From: Alphaproteobacteria bacterium
Lineage (GTDB): Bacteria > Pseudomonadota > Alphaproteobacteria > Puniceispirillales > Puniceispirillaceae
Assembly: GCA_016780775.1 (NCBI GenBank)
Contig: JADHLI010000006.1
Span: 51,987-115,986, forward strand
DNA: 64,000 nt
Reading direction: 5' to 3'
Within the stretch, counting starts at the first letter, position 1, and each line of letters opens with the position of its first letter. Under the pieces are notes generated by a model. The model was not told the origin of the DNA. It did no database searches and worked only from the letters and a program-made list of their open reading frames with translations. A program made the translations under genes and the position numbers. Below, in pieces: positions 30,519 through 38,807 of the stretch.

Positions 30519-31166
30519 TTATTCTATATTTTCATTGTCCAATACACCCCAGAAATTCTGGCGTTCTGTCCAGCCGCGCACGCCGTCTCCTGCTAGCCGG
30601 CACCATTGGCCATCGCAATATTGGACCTCCAGCAATACGTTGCGCCCAGCGATAGCGACCACATCAGAGCTGTCTTCAGCCCTAGCATGTAATTTGATTT
30701 CAGCCTTTGTTATCAGACCATAGCGTTCTAGCGATAATAGAGAGCTATGTAGCCACCCGGTTGTGCCTTCATGGTCGACAACTTTGCGCCAGACATCAAA
30801 TTCGGAAATCACCTTTAGGGGTAAATTCTGGCGCACATAAACCCAATCTAGGGGATATTCACGCCCCGGCCCTACGCGCATATAGGCTAAATCTTTTTTC
30901 AAGGTTACAAAACGAGGCACCGGATAGCCGGAACCGCGAATTACTGTGCGCTCTCGCAGCGAATTTTTATCCCCTTTATCCGCAGCTAGGGCAGGCATGG
31001 CAGTTAAAAAACTCAGCGCACAGGCTATTATTAGCGTGCTGAAACTAAATCCAAAGCTTGCTTCTTTTCTACAAATTGAGGGAAAAATGGCACTTTGATT
31101 TTTCTTTAGTGAATATCCCATAACGCGGATAAGCCCTTTTACGCTATACTCAAAATTTACTTGCAT
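30519..31166 (-). CDS. Exported SH3-domain protein
   Basis: A protein of up to 215 residues with a hydrophobic signal segment (STLIIACALSFLTAMPALAA, about residues 43-62) and then a bacterial SH3-like region. The motif AYMRVGPGREYPLDWVYVR followed by WRKVVDHEGTTGWLHSSLL is typical of SH3 domains linked to the cell envelope. A second, weaker SH3-like unit ends the protein (CDGQWCRLAGDGVRGWTER). The signal segment is far from the first ATG, so translation may begin at Met16 or later; no clear ribosome binding site decides this. It is divergent from the hydroxyacid dehydrogenase gene, a pairing seen in other alphaproteobacteria. Function is unknown. Confidence 0.82.
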   Translation of the reverse strand: MQVNFEYSVKGLIRVMGYSLKKNQSAIFPSICRKEASFGFSFSTLIIACALSFLTAMPALAADKGDKNSLRERTVIRGSGYPVPRFVTLKKDLAYMRVGPGREYPLDWVYVRQNLPLKVISEFDVWRKVVDHEGTTGWLHSSLLSLERYGLITKAEIKLHARAEDSSDVVAIAGRNVLLEVQYCDGQWCRLAGDGVRGWTERQNFWGVLDNENIE

Positions 31167-31222
31167 GGCAGGTGTCTAATTTTTTGTTCGATCTATCTGG
31201 AGAGACATCTATACTTGATAGC

Positions 31223-31236
31223 GTAACTTCGGTTAC
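31223..31236. other. UUCG-type hairpin in the divergent promoter region
   Basis: GTAAC-TTCG-GTTAC is a perfect 5-bp stem closed by a C-G pair on a UUCG tetraloop, in the 145-base spacer between the SH3 gene and the hydroxyacid dehydrogenase gene. No T run follows, so it is not a terminator on the plus strand. Confidence 0.4.
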
Positions 31237-31311
31237 AAGAAAACTCGCAAATGATAATGATCAGTTTATATTATTGACGTATATGCGCTTTTTTACAAGG
31301 AAACGCTGTTG

Positions 31312-32289
31312 ATGAAGCCGAAAGTTGTTTTAACCCGGAAACTGCCCGATGTTACCGAAACGCGTATGCGCGAGCTGTTTGATGCTGAGCTTAGCGCGCA
31401 TGATACCCCGCTTAGCTCAGAAGCGCTTGTTGCGGCCATGCAAGAAGCAGATGTGCTGGTACCAACGGTGACAGACAAGCTGACCCAAGATATCATCTCT
31501 CAAGCTGGGGAGCGGTTAAAACTTATTGCCTCTTTTGGCACAGGCGTTGATCATATCGACTTGGCCGCAGCAAAACAAAGAGGCATTACGGTTACCAACA
31601 CACCAGGTGTGCTAAGCGAAGATACAGCAGACGTAGCCATGGCGTTGATCTTATCCGTGCCGCGACGTTTGGTTGAAGGCGATGGACGTGCGCGTTCAGG
31701 CAATTGGACAGGCTGGTCACCTACCGGCATGCTTGGTCACCGAATTAATGGCAAGCGACTTGGTATTATTGGTATGGGTCAAATTGGACAGGCGATTGCG
31801 CGGCGCGCTCATGGTTTTGGTATGTCTGTACATTACCATAACCGCAATGCGGTGCATCCCGCGATTGAAGCAGAATTAGAAGCTACCTATTGGGATGATT
31901 TGGACGAGATGTTGCGGCGTATGGATATTGTCTCTGTTAATTGCCCCTATACAGATGCAACGAAAGGGCTGGTAAGTGCAGAGCGCCTTGCGCTGATGCC
32001 AGAACATGCCTATTTGGTTAATACCGCTAGAGGCGAAATTGTCGATGAGATCGCACTAGCGCAGGCGCTGGAAGCTGGCACAATTGCTGGGGCAGGTCTA
32101 GATGTCTATGCAGATGAGCCATCTATTCCGGAGGGCTTGCGGTCGTTAAATAATGTCGTGATGCTGCCGCATATTGGGTCTGCTACCATTGAAGGGCGGC
32201 ATGCGATGGGTGATAAGGTTATTATCAATATTCAGACCTTTTTAGATGGTCATACGCCGCCAGACAGGGTGCTAGCTGCAATGCTTTAG
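31312..32289 (+). CDS. D-isomer-specific 2-hydroxyacid dehydrogenase (glyoxylate/hydroxypyruvate reductase-like)
   Basis: A 325-residue NAD(P)-dependent dehydrogenase. The dinucleotide site is LGIIGMGQIGQAIARRA. The catalytic Arg, Glu and His lie in VNTARGEIVDE, DVYADEPSIPEG and LPHIGSATIE. Reduction of glyoxylate or hydroxypyruvate is the usual assignment for this subgroup (GTGVDHID near residue 75), but the substrate cannot be fixed by sequence. I start at ATG 31312; an adjacent TTG at 31309 is less likely. The gene ends 25 bases from the convergent moeB-like gene. Confidence 0.9.
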   Translation: MKPKVVLTRKLPDVTETRMRELFDAELSAHDTPLSSEALVAAMQEADVLVPTVTDKLTQDIISQAGERLKLIASFGTGVDHIDLAAAKQRGITVTNTPGVLSEDTADVAMALILSVPRRLVEGDGRARSGNWTGWSPTGMLGHRINGKRLGIIGMGQIGQAIARRAHGFGMSVHYHNRNAVHPAIEAELEATYWDDLDEMLRRMDIVSVNCPYTDATKGLVSAERLALMPEHAYLVNTARGEIVDEIALAQALEAGTIAGAGLDVYADEPSIPEGLRSLNNVVMLPHIGSATIEGRHAMGDKVIINIQTFLDGHTPPDRVLAAML

Positions 32290-32314
32290 CACCCTTTTAT
32301 GTGCAGGATAGCTT

Positions 32315-33076
32315 TTATCCATTGCCGCAAACCGGGCAGGCAGGATCGGGCGCTACTTCAATTTCAGTAAAGCTGTTGGCTAGCCCATCAAATAATAAGA
32401 GCCTGCCGATTAGGGGCGTGCCAAAATTGGCGATAATTTTCAATGCTTCTGCTGTTTGCAGACCTCCAATGACCATGGTTGTGCTGCCCAATATGCCGGC
32501 ATTAGCACAATTCGGGGCTTGGTCATAATCAAGGCTTGTTTGCGGGAAAATACACCGCAGACACGGACTTTTCGGGTTGTTCGGCACAAAACTGGTTATT
32601 TGTCCATCACTGCGTACTGCCCCGCCAAAAATAAGTGGCATGCCTAACTGCTGGCAAACAGCGTTGGCCAGATAGCGTGTTTCTGGATTATCGGTGCAAT
32701 CTATCAGCAGGTCATGGCCAGATGCGAGCGCATCTGCATTCAACGCATCAAAACGTACCTGCTGGCAGGTGACAGAAATATCAGGATTTAACTGGCGAAT
32801 AAAATCATACGCGCTTGTCGTTTTTGGCACTGTCAGACGGTTTGTTTGGTGGATGAATTGCCGGTTTAAATTGGTAATATCCACAATATCATCATCTATT
32901 ATGGTAAGGTGGCCAACCCCAGCACCAGCAAGCCCGGCAATAACTGGCGCGCCTAGCCCGCCTGCCCCTAGAACCAGCACCCGCGCCGCACGCAGTTTTG
33001 TCTGCCCCGCCTCACCTAGCTCTGGCATTACTAGCTGACGGGCATAGCGTTCGATTTCTGCATCACTTAACAGCAT
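32315..33076 (-). CDS. moeB: MoeB/ThiF/HesA-family adenylyltransferase
   Basis: Activates the C-terminus of a ubiquitin-like sulfur carrier (MoaD or ThiS) by adenylation. The 253-residue protein has the ATP site LVLGAGGLGAPVI, the DDDIVDITNLNRQFIH segment, the DCTDNPETRY motif and zinc cysteine pairs (CLRC and CPVC). There is no C-terminal rhodanese domain. It is the last gene of the ubiE-ubiB-coaBC-dut-moeB run. No moa, moe or thi genes are nearby, so whether it serves molybdopterin, thiamine or another pathway is open. Confidence 0.88.
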   Translation of the reverse strand: MLLSDAEIERYARQLVMPELGEAGQTKLRAARVLVLGAGGLGAPVIAGLAGAGVGHLTIIDDDIVDITNLNRQFIHQTNRLTVPKTTSAYDFIRQLNPDISVTCQQVRFDALNADALASGHDLLIDCTDNPETRYLANAVCQQLGMPLIFGGAVRSDGQITSFVPNNPKSPCLRCIFPQTSLDYDQAPNCANAGILGSTTMVIGGLQTAEALKIIANFGTPLIGRLLLFDGLANSFTEIEVAPDPACPVCGNG

Positions 33077-33085
33077 GATATCTGC

Positions 33086-33126
33086 CTAATATCTCTCTAA
33101 TATCTTCCTAATATTTTCCTAATATC
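33086..33126. repeat. 11-bp tandem repeat between dut and moeB
   Basis: CTAATAT recurs four times at exact 11-base steps (33086, 33097, 33108, 33119) with related intervening bases. On the coding (minus) strand the units read like ATATTAGGAAG, so Shine-Dalgarno-like purine runs are repeated in front of moeB. Confidence 0.9.
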
Positions 33127-33135
33127 TTACGGGCG

Positions 33136-33585
33136 TTACGCGCCGGTTGAGCCAAACCCTGCGCTTCCTCTTTCGGTGTCATCCAATGTTTTGGTCTCTT
33201 CAAATTCTGCTTGAATGACGGGTGCGATCACCATTTGAGCGATACGCATGCCGTGCGTTATTTCTATGGGTGTATCGCCTAAATTAACGGCAATAACTTT
33301 TATCTCACCGCGATAATCAGAATCTATTGTGCCAGGCGTGTTCACAAGGCTTAATCCTTGTTTTATGGCGAGCCCTGAACGGGGTCTGATTTGGGCTTCA
33401 TAGCCAGCAGGGAGCGACATTGCAAGGCCGGTAGGGATAGCTATGCGTGCCATAGGTGCAAGCGAAAGCGGGCCGTCTGGCAAGGCTGCACGAATATCGG
33501 CGCCTGCTGCGCCGGCGCTTTCATAAGCTGGTAGGGGCAAGTCTTGTGCATGCGGCAATTTCTGAAAACTCACTTTAACGCTCAT
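33136..33585 (-). CDS. dut: dUTP diphosphatase
   Basis: Hydrolyses dUTP to dUMP, keeping uracil out of DNA. The 149-residue trimeric-type protein has all five motifs, including AGADIRAAL, IRPRSGLAIKQGL, GTIDSDYRGEI (catalytic Asp) and the C-terminal RGSAGFGSTG arm. It overlaps the end of coaBC by 11 bases, a common arrangement. Confidence 0.97.
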   Translation of the reverse strand: MSVKVSFQKLPHAQDLPLPAYESAGAAGADIRAALPDGPLSLAPMARIAIPTGLAMSLPAGYEAQIRPRSGLAIKQGLSLVNTPGTIDSDYRGEIKVIAVNLGDTPIEITHGMRIAQMVIAPVIQAEFEETKTLDDTERGSAGFGSTGA

Positions 33586-35026
33586 TAAACCATGCCTCTA
33601 TTCTGGTAATTAATTTTTCGGCTATTTGTGTTTTACTTGTTTGTTGCCAATCTTCATGGCCTTGCGCATCTATTACTGTAACACGGTTAGTATCCTTGCC
33701 AAACACAGCATCTTGGCCTGTGCCGCCTACCGCGTTAGCAACAATCCAGTCACATTTTTTGCGTTCTCGTTTAGCTTTTGCATTCCTGTTCAGATTTTCT
33801 GTTTCCGCAGCAAAGCCAATGACCAAAGCTGGCCGCGCTTCGTGCTGGCTTAGGCTGGCAAGAATATCTGGATTTTCAGCTAATTGTAGCTGTGGTGTGC
33901 CAGCTTTTGTTTTTTTTATTTTCTGAGTGCCATGATTAACGACCTTCCAGTCAGCTACGGCGGCAGCACAAATCGCGCAATCTGCTGGCAGGGCTGTGAT
34001 ACAGGCATCATACATCTGTTGAGCTGTCGTCACATGGATGGTCTCTACCCCTTCTGGGTCTGGTATTTGGACAGGCCCGCTTATAAGTGTGACTTTTGCC
34101 CCTGCTTTGGCACAAGCTTCTGCCAGTGCATGCCCTTGCTTGCCAGAAGAGTGATTAGCGATATAACGCACCGGGTCAATTGGCTCATAAGTAGGCCCAG
34201 AGGTGATAAGGATATGCCGCCCTAGTAACCCCGCTGCCGATTTTCCAGATAGTGGGGAGAGAATTTTTTGGGGGGCAAGCAGCCTATCAATGCCAGCAAT
34301 AATAACAGCTGTTTCGGCCAGCCTGCCTGTCCCTATCTCCCCGCAAGCCGTGTCTCCATCTTCTGGTGCTATTAAGGTTACGCCTCTTTTTTTTAGGGTT
34401 TCCAGATTAGCTTGTGTTGCAGGGTGTGCCCACATAATTGGGTTCATTGCAGGCGCTATCATCACCGGACAATCTGTTGCAAGACAGATGGTGCTAGCCA
34501 GGTCATCGGCTAGACCATGTGCCATTTTAGCCAGAAAATTAGCGGTAGCTGGTGCTACTAGAACAATATCAGCATCGCGTGCGAGCCTGATATGTCCCAT
34601 TTCTGCTTCGTCGGTCAGCGAAAATAACTCAGAATAAACTTTCTCTCCTGTTAGCGCCGCCAGACTGAGCGGGGTGATAAACTCCATTGCTGATTTACTC
34701 ATCACACCGCGTATCTGATAGCCCCTATCCATCAATCGGCGGGCAAGCTCCAACGCCTTATAGGCCGCGATACCGCCTGTTATCAGCAACAAAATGCGCT
34801 TTTGCTGGCCAGAATTTAAGGGGGTAAGTTGCAAGCCTTCTAAATCTAGATACCAGCCCTGCTGGGTGAGTTCAGCTTCTAATATTGCCTGCTTTGCTGC
34901 CGGCAGTTGGCCACGCTGGCGATAATTAGAAAGCGCGCTTGCCCCTACAGCTAATAATTTTTGAACGGCTTCATTGCCGCCAAGCTGCTGAATTGCTGCA
35001 TCTAAAATGGTTTTGAAATCGCTCAT
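33575..35026 (-). CDS. coaBC: Bifunctional CoaBC with an HTH-like N-terminal domain
   Basis: CoaBC makes 4'-phosphopantetheine from phosphopantothenate and cysteine. The CoaC half begins near residue 76 (ILLLITGGIAAYKA), with the PxMNxxMW motif (APAMNPIMWAHP) and GDTACGEIG carrying the active Cys. The CoaB half begins at ITSGPTYEPIDPVRYI with SSGKQG. The unusual part is residues 1 to ~72, which are not part of CoaBC: the pattern LGGNEAVQKLLAVGASALSN then YRQRGQLPAAK resembles YdaS/Cro-type helix-turn-helix domains. The frame is continuous and starts at ATG 35026, giving 483 residues against a usual ~400. It may make the enzyme DNA-binding; this is inference from pattern alone. Confidence 0.93.
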   Translation of the reverse strand: MSDFKTILDAAIQQLGGNEAVQKLLAVGASALSNYRQRGQLPAAKQAILEAELTQQGWYLDLEGLQLTPLNSGQQKRILLLITGGIAAYKALELARRLMDRGYQIRGVMSKSAMEFITPLSLAALTGEKVYSELFSLTDEAEMGHIRLARDADIVLVAPATANFLAKMAHGLADDLASTICLATDCPVMIAPAMNPIMWAHPATQANLETLKKRGVTLIAPEDGDTACGEIGTGRLAETAVIIAGIDRLLAPQKILSPLSGKSAAGLLGRHILITSGPTYEPIDPVRYIANHSSGKQGHALAEACAKAGAKVTLISGPVQIPDPEGVETIHVTTAQQMYDACITALPADCAICAAAVADWKVVNHGTQKIKKTKAGTPQLQLAENPDILASLSQHEARPALVIGFAAETENLNRNAKAKRERKKCDWIVANAVGGTGQDAVFGKDTNRVTVIDAQGHEDWQQTSKTQIAEKLITRIEAWFNER

Positions 35027-35059
35027 CTAGCCCCAAAAGCTTCAATAGAAAGCTAAGCT

Positions 35060-35083
35060 TCACAAATTTGTGAGATGTTCACA
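35060..35083. promoter_or_regulatory. Array of TGTGA/TCACA half-sites upstream of coaBC
   Basis: TCACA (35060-35064), TGTGA (35069-35073) and TCACA (35079-35083) alternate in orientation. The first two make a perfect 14-bp palindrome (TCACAAATTTGTGA, 35060-35073); the last two are spaced five bases apart, close to but not equal to the CRP layout. The array lies 34-57 bases before the coaBC start, inside the ubiB-coaBC spacer. Confidence 0.45.
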
Positions 35084-35085
35084 TT

Positions 35086-36582
35086 CTAGTGAATATTAAG
35101 GGTGCTGTAAAGGGCAATCAAAACAGAGATAGCAGCGATAAGATAGGGCCATTTTGGGGTTGGCGGCGGCGGCGCAGGTGCTTTATCTAGCTTTTCTAGA
35201 ATCTGCGGGAGTTTGAGGTAAAGCTGGCGTAAATCTGATAACACCCGGTCTATTTGTGCGCGAATATTATCTTCTGAGCTAATCCAGTCACTAGCCAGCG
35301 GGCGCGCAAAGGACCACATATCAGCGCTAGGGTTCAGGCTTCTGGCTACCCCTTCGGCCATCATCATGGTTTTTTGCAGGAGGTTGAATTGCGGTTGAAC
35401 CGAGATGTCAAAACGTGCCGAGATTTGCAATATCTGGCCAAGTACAAGGCCAAGCGAAATATCGCCAAGCGCCTTGCCAAGCACTGGATCGGCAACGGCA
35501 CGCAAGCTTTGTGAAAAAGCAGCTAGGGATACGCTATCATCAAGCATGCCAGCATCATAATGCAGGCGCGCCACCTCATCATAATTGCGCTTCAAAATCG
35601 CATCTAGCAACCGCGCTAAAAATAGCCTGTCTGCGAAATCCAGCTGTCCCATAATGCCGAAATCTATCGGAACAAGCAGCCCATCTGCGGTGACAAAAAT
35701 ATTGCCCGGATGCATATCAGCGTGAAAATAGCCATCACGAAACAACTGATTAAAAAAGCTGGTTGCCGCTGCTTCGGTTATTTTAGCGATGTCATGCCCT
35801 GCTTTTTGCAAGCCTTCTACATCATCAATGCGGATGCCATCAATCCATTCGATCACCAACATATGGCCGTTAGTGCGTTCAAGATCGATATCGGGTATGC
35901 GGATACCTTTATCATTGGCCATATTTTCTTGCAGACGCGTTCCTGCTGCTGCTTCCATGCGCAAATCAAGCTCAATGTCGCAAAGCTGTTCAAATTGCTG
36001 AACCGCAGTGACGAGCCTTAACCGGCGCAAGCCTGGAGCGACCGCTTCGGTCAATTTGGCCATGGCGCGGAAAAACCGCACATCACGGCGCATGCGTTTG
36101 GCAATGCCGGGGCGCAATATCTTCACCGCTACGACGCGCCGATCTGGCAGATAGGCTTTGTGAACTTGTGCAATAGAGGCAGCGGCAATGGCTTGTTCAT
36201 CAAAAGAGGCGAACAGCTCTAGAAGCGGCCTTTGCGATGAATCTTCGATGATTTTAATCGCTTTTTTGCCTGAAAAAGGCGGCAGCCTGTCTTGTAATTG
36301 TACTAACCCGCCTGCTAGCTCTGGGCCAATTAAATCTGCTCTGGTTGCCAACGCTTGGCCAAATTTAATAAAGCCCGGCCCTAGGGCTTGCAAAGCTTCA
36401 CATAATGCCTGACCGGCATCTTTTCGTGATTTGCGCCCTGCGATCAGAAAATTTAGTACTAACAGCAGACGGCAAAACCAATCTGGAAGCATATCAATTT
36501 TTGCTAAATGCCCCAGAACACCAGCGCGCCCCAAAATAAAGCCTGTGCGCGGTAATCGCCAAAGAATCAGCAAAATATCCAT
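35086..36582 (-). CDS. ubiB: Ubiquinone biosynthesis kinase-like protein UbiB
   Basis: UbiB is an ABC1/ADCK-family atypical kinase or ATPase that supports coenzyme Q synthesis at the membrane. The 498-residue protein has the family KxGQ motif (FIKFGQALATRADLIG), the Ala-rich loop (IAAASIAQVH), the catalytic-loop region GYFHADMHPGNIFV and the metal motif IDFGIMGQ. C-terminal hydrophobic segment WPYLIAAISVLIALYS anchors it. It starts at the stop of ubiE (one-base overlap), as expected for a ubiE-ubiB operon. Confidence 0.95.
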   Translation of the reverse strand: MDILLILWRLPRTGFILGRAGVLGHLAKIDMLPDWFCRLLLVLNFLIAGRKSRKDAGQALCEALQALGPGFIKFGQALATRADLIGPELAGGLVQLQDRLPPFSGKKAIKIIEDSSQRPLLELFASFDEQAIAAASIAQVHKAYLPDRRVVAVKILRPGIAKRMRRDVRFFRAMAKLTEAVAPGLRRLRLVTAVQQFEQLCDIELDLRMEAAAGTRLQENMANDKGIRIPDIDLERTNGHMLVIEWIDGIRIDDVEGLQKAGHDIAKITEAAATSFFNQLFRDGYFHADMHPGNIFVTADGLLVPIDFGIMGQLDFADRLFLARLLDAILKRNYDEVARLHYDAGMLDDSVSLAAFSQSLRAVADPVLGKALGDISLGLVLGQILQISARFDISVQPQFNLLQKTMMMAEGVARSLNPSADMWSFARPLASDWISSEDNIRAQIDRVLSDLRQLYLKLPQILEKLDKAPAPPPPTPKWPYLIAAISVLIALYSTLNIH

Positions 36583-37337
36583 TAATCAAGTTTCCAGCCG
36601 GAATGAATGGCGGCAATCCCGCCAGATAGGCTGCGGATACGTATCTGTGCAAACCCTGCTTCTCCAAAAGAGGCCGCTAATGCTTCTGGGCGCGGGAACA
36701 TTCGGATTGATTCAGCTAGATAGCGATAGGCAGCTTCATCACGGGCGATATACCGCCCCAAACGTGGCATCGCCTGAAAAGACCAAAAATCATAGAGCTT
36801 GGACAGAGCTGGGTTATCAACATGCGAGAATTCAAGACAGCAAAAACGCCCCCCCGGCTTTAAAATACGATAGGCTTCTGCAAGTGCCGCTTCCCGGCTC
36901 GTTACATTGCGCAAACCAAAAGCTATGGTTACGCGGTCAGCTGACTTATCGGCAATAGGCAGCGCTTCAGCACTGGCGGTTGTCCAATTTAGCTGATCTG
37001 CGAAGCTTTGTAAGTCACGCCGTTTTTTCCCCGCTGCTAGCATTTCTGGATTAATATCGACAATATGCGCGGACCCGCCGCCCCGCTTTAGGAAGCGCAG
37101 CGCAATATCGCCAGTACCACCAGCTAAATCAACAAGGCTTTGGGTAGGCCGCGGCGCCATCCAATCCATCAACGCATCTTTCCAGAGCCGGTGAACCCCG
37201 CCGCTCATCAGGTCATTCATCAGATTATAAGAAGGGGCAACAGATGAGAATATTTCGGCTACCCGTTCTTGTTTTTGGGCGCGCGGAACTTCTGAAAAGC
37301 CGAAATCAATTACCTCTTTTTGGGTCTTTGTTGCCAC
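36582..37337 (-). CDS. ubiE: Ubiquinone/menaquinone C-methyltransferase UbiE
   Basis: A SAM-dependent methyltransferase acting on the quinone ring. The 251-residue product carries the UbiE signatures YNLMNDLMSGGVHRLWKD, VDLAGGTGDIALRF (SAM site) and ITIAFGLRN-type motif (VTIAFGLRNVTSREAALAE). It heads the minus-strand operon ubiE-ubiB-coaBC-dut-moeB and is divergent from mutM over 149 bases. Confidence 0.96.
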   Translation of the reverse strand: MATKTQKEVIDFGFSEVPRAQKQERVAEIFSSVAPSYNLMNDLMSGGVHRLWKDALMDWMAPRPTQSLVDLAGGTGDIALRFLKRGGGSAHIVDINPEMLAAGKKRRDLQSFADQLNWTTASAEALPIADKSADRVTIAFGLRNVTSREAALAEAYRILKPGGRFCCLEFSHVDNPALSKLYDFWSFQAMPRLGRYIARDEAAYRYLAESIRMFPRPEALAASFGEAGFAQIRIRSLSGGIAAIHSGWKLD

Positions 37338-37486
37338 CTTAGATACCCCTCACCTTTAATCTTGCCCTTTATATACGCTTAAATGGGTGAAATAGCCTGA
37401 ACCAAAACTGGCTTCATCACAGTTGGAAAAATCAGCAGATCCCTGATACACCATGACTATAAAGAAGTTGCAAGGGAAATTGAAGA

Positions 37487-38311
37487 GTGCCTGAATTACC
37501 AGAGGTTGAAACCGTTCGCACCGCCTTAGAGCCAGTTGTAACTGGCCAGCAGATCCGCTCTGTCAGACTGACGCGCGGCGATCTGCGTTGGCCGTTGCCA
37601 GAGCGGCTTGATGAAATTCTAACAGGCCAAATTTTTGGTATGCCGTGGCGGCGCGGCAAATATATTCTATTGCCTTTATCTGGACAGCAAACCTTGCTTA
37701 TTCATCTTGGCATGTCTGGTGCCATCCGGATATATGATAATTGTCCAGATAGCTTTGGCAAACATGACCATTTTTCTGTCGAGCTGGCAAATAACAATTG
37801 GTTTGTTTTTTCAGATCCGCGCCGTTTTGGCCATCTTGACCTGTTACAAAGCGGAAATGAGGCGGCGCATCCATTGTTGGCTGCAATGGGGGTTGAGCCG
37901 CTATCAAACGCGTTTTCACGAACTTATCTAGACGAGGTACTTGCCGGGCGTAAGCAGCCTATTAAAACAGCGCTTCTGGATCAAAGGCTGATTGCAGGGC
38001 TGGGCAATATATATGTTAGCGAAGCGTTGTTTAAGGCTGGAATATCCCCGCGCCGGCAAGCTGGTAATGTGGTTGGCAAACGTGCCCAGCGATTAGCGCC
38101 TGCGATTCGCAACGTATTGAATGCGGCGATAGAACAAGGCGGGACAAGCTTGCGTGACCATGTTCAGCCTGGTGGCGAAATTGGATATTTTGTGCAAAGT
38201 TTGCAAGTATATGGCCGCGGCGGGGAGCCTTGTAATAGCTGCAGCGCCCCGATAAAGGTTATAAGGCAGGGCGGTCGATCTGGTTTTTACTGCCCGAATT
38301 GCCAACACTGA
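37487..38311 (+). CDS. mutM: Formamidopyrimidine-DNA glycosylase MutM (Fpg)
   Basis: Removes 8-oxoguanine and ring-opened purines from DNA. The start PELPEVETVRTAL includes catalytic Pro2 and Glu3, with the GTG start at 37487 fixing that N-terminus. Lys of HLGMSG region and the Asn-rich loop (LDQRLIAGLGNIYVSEALF) are present, and the C-terminal zinc finger has four Cys (CNSC and CPNC). The 274-residue length is normal. Confidence 0.97.
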   Translation: MPELPEVETVRTALEPVVTGQQIRSVRLTRGDLRWPLPERLDEILTGQIFGMPWRRGKYILLPLSGQQTLLIHLGMSGAIRIYDNCPDSFGKHDHFSVELANNNWFVFSDPRRFGHLDLLQSGNEAAHPLLAAMGVEPLSNAFSRTYLDEVLAGRKQPIKTALLDQRLIAGLGNIYVSEALFKAGISPRRQAGNVVGKRAQRLAPAIRNVLNAAIEQGGTSLRDHVQPGGEIGYFVQSLQVYGRGGEPCNSCSAPIKVIRQGGRSGFYCPNCQH

Positions 38312-38409
38312 TAAGTCTTTTTACAGGTGAGCTGGTCGCAATAAGGTGATTCGCAGGATTTGCGCTGGAATAGGTTCTGGTGCAAACAACCCTGTTCTGT
38401 ATAAAAAGC

Positions 38410-38439
38410 TTGACCTAGCAACGGGTTTGCGCGTATCTT
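38410..38439 (+). promoter_or_regulatory. Candidate sigma-70 promoter for rpsT
   Basis: TTGACC (38410-38415) and TATCTT (38434-38439) are 18 bases apart, 39 bases before the rpsT start codon. The position and match make a housekeeping promoter likely. Confidence 0.5.
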
Positions 38440-38477
38440 GCGCCGACATTCGAACATTTATTTTGAGGTACAGCTTT

Positions 38478-38744
38478 ATGGCTAATCATAAATCTGCAAA
38501 AAAGCGGATCATCCGTAACGCGAATCGCGCTGAGATTAATAAAAGCCGGATTAGCCGGATTAGAACCTTTATTAAGAAAGTCGAGACCGCTATCAGCTCT
38601 GGCGATCAGGCCGCAGCGCAAACAGCGCTTAAAGAAGCCCAGCCTGAGATTATGCGCGGCGTTAGCAGAGGCGTTCTGCATAAAAACACCGCCTCTCGCA
38701 AAGTTAGCCGCTTAGCGGCCCGTGTTAAGGCTGTTAGCGCGTAA
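38478..38744 (+). CDS. rpsT: 30S ribosomal protein S20
   Basis: An 88-residue S20 protein with the standard [14 protein letters not shown] start and the [16 protein letters not shown] helix near the end. ATG 38478 follows a GAGG site; the frame is open further upstream but only this start gives the conserved N-terminus. A strong terminator follows. rpsT next to dnaA is common in alphaproteobacteria. Confidence 0.97.
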   Translation: MANHKSAKKRIIRNANRAEINKSRISRIRTFIKKVETAISSGDQAAAQTALKEAQPEIMRGVSRGVLHKNTASRKVSRLAARVKAVSA

Positions 38745-38772
38745 AAAATTAACGGATAAAACATATTATTTG

Positions 38773-38807
38773 AAAAGGGCACGGCATTTATGACGGGGCC
38801 CTTTTTT
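38773..38807 (+). terminator. Intrinsic terminator after rpsT
   Basis: AAAAGGGC (38773-38780) pairs with GCCCTTTT (38798-38805) and the T run continues to 38807. It lies 28 bases after the rpsT stop and separates rpsT from dnaA. Confidence 0.85.
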
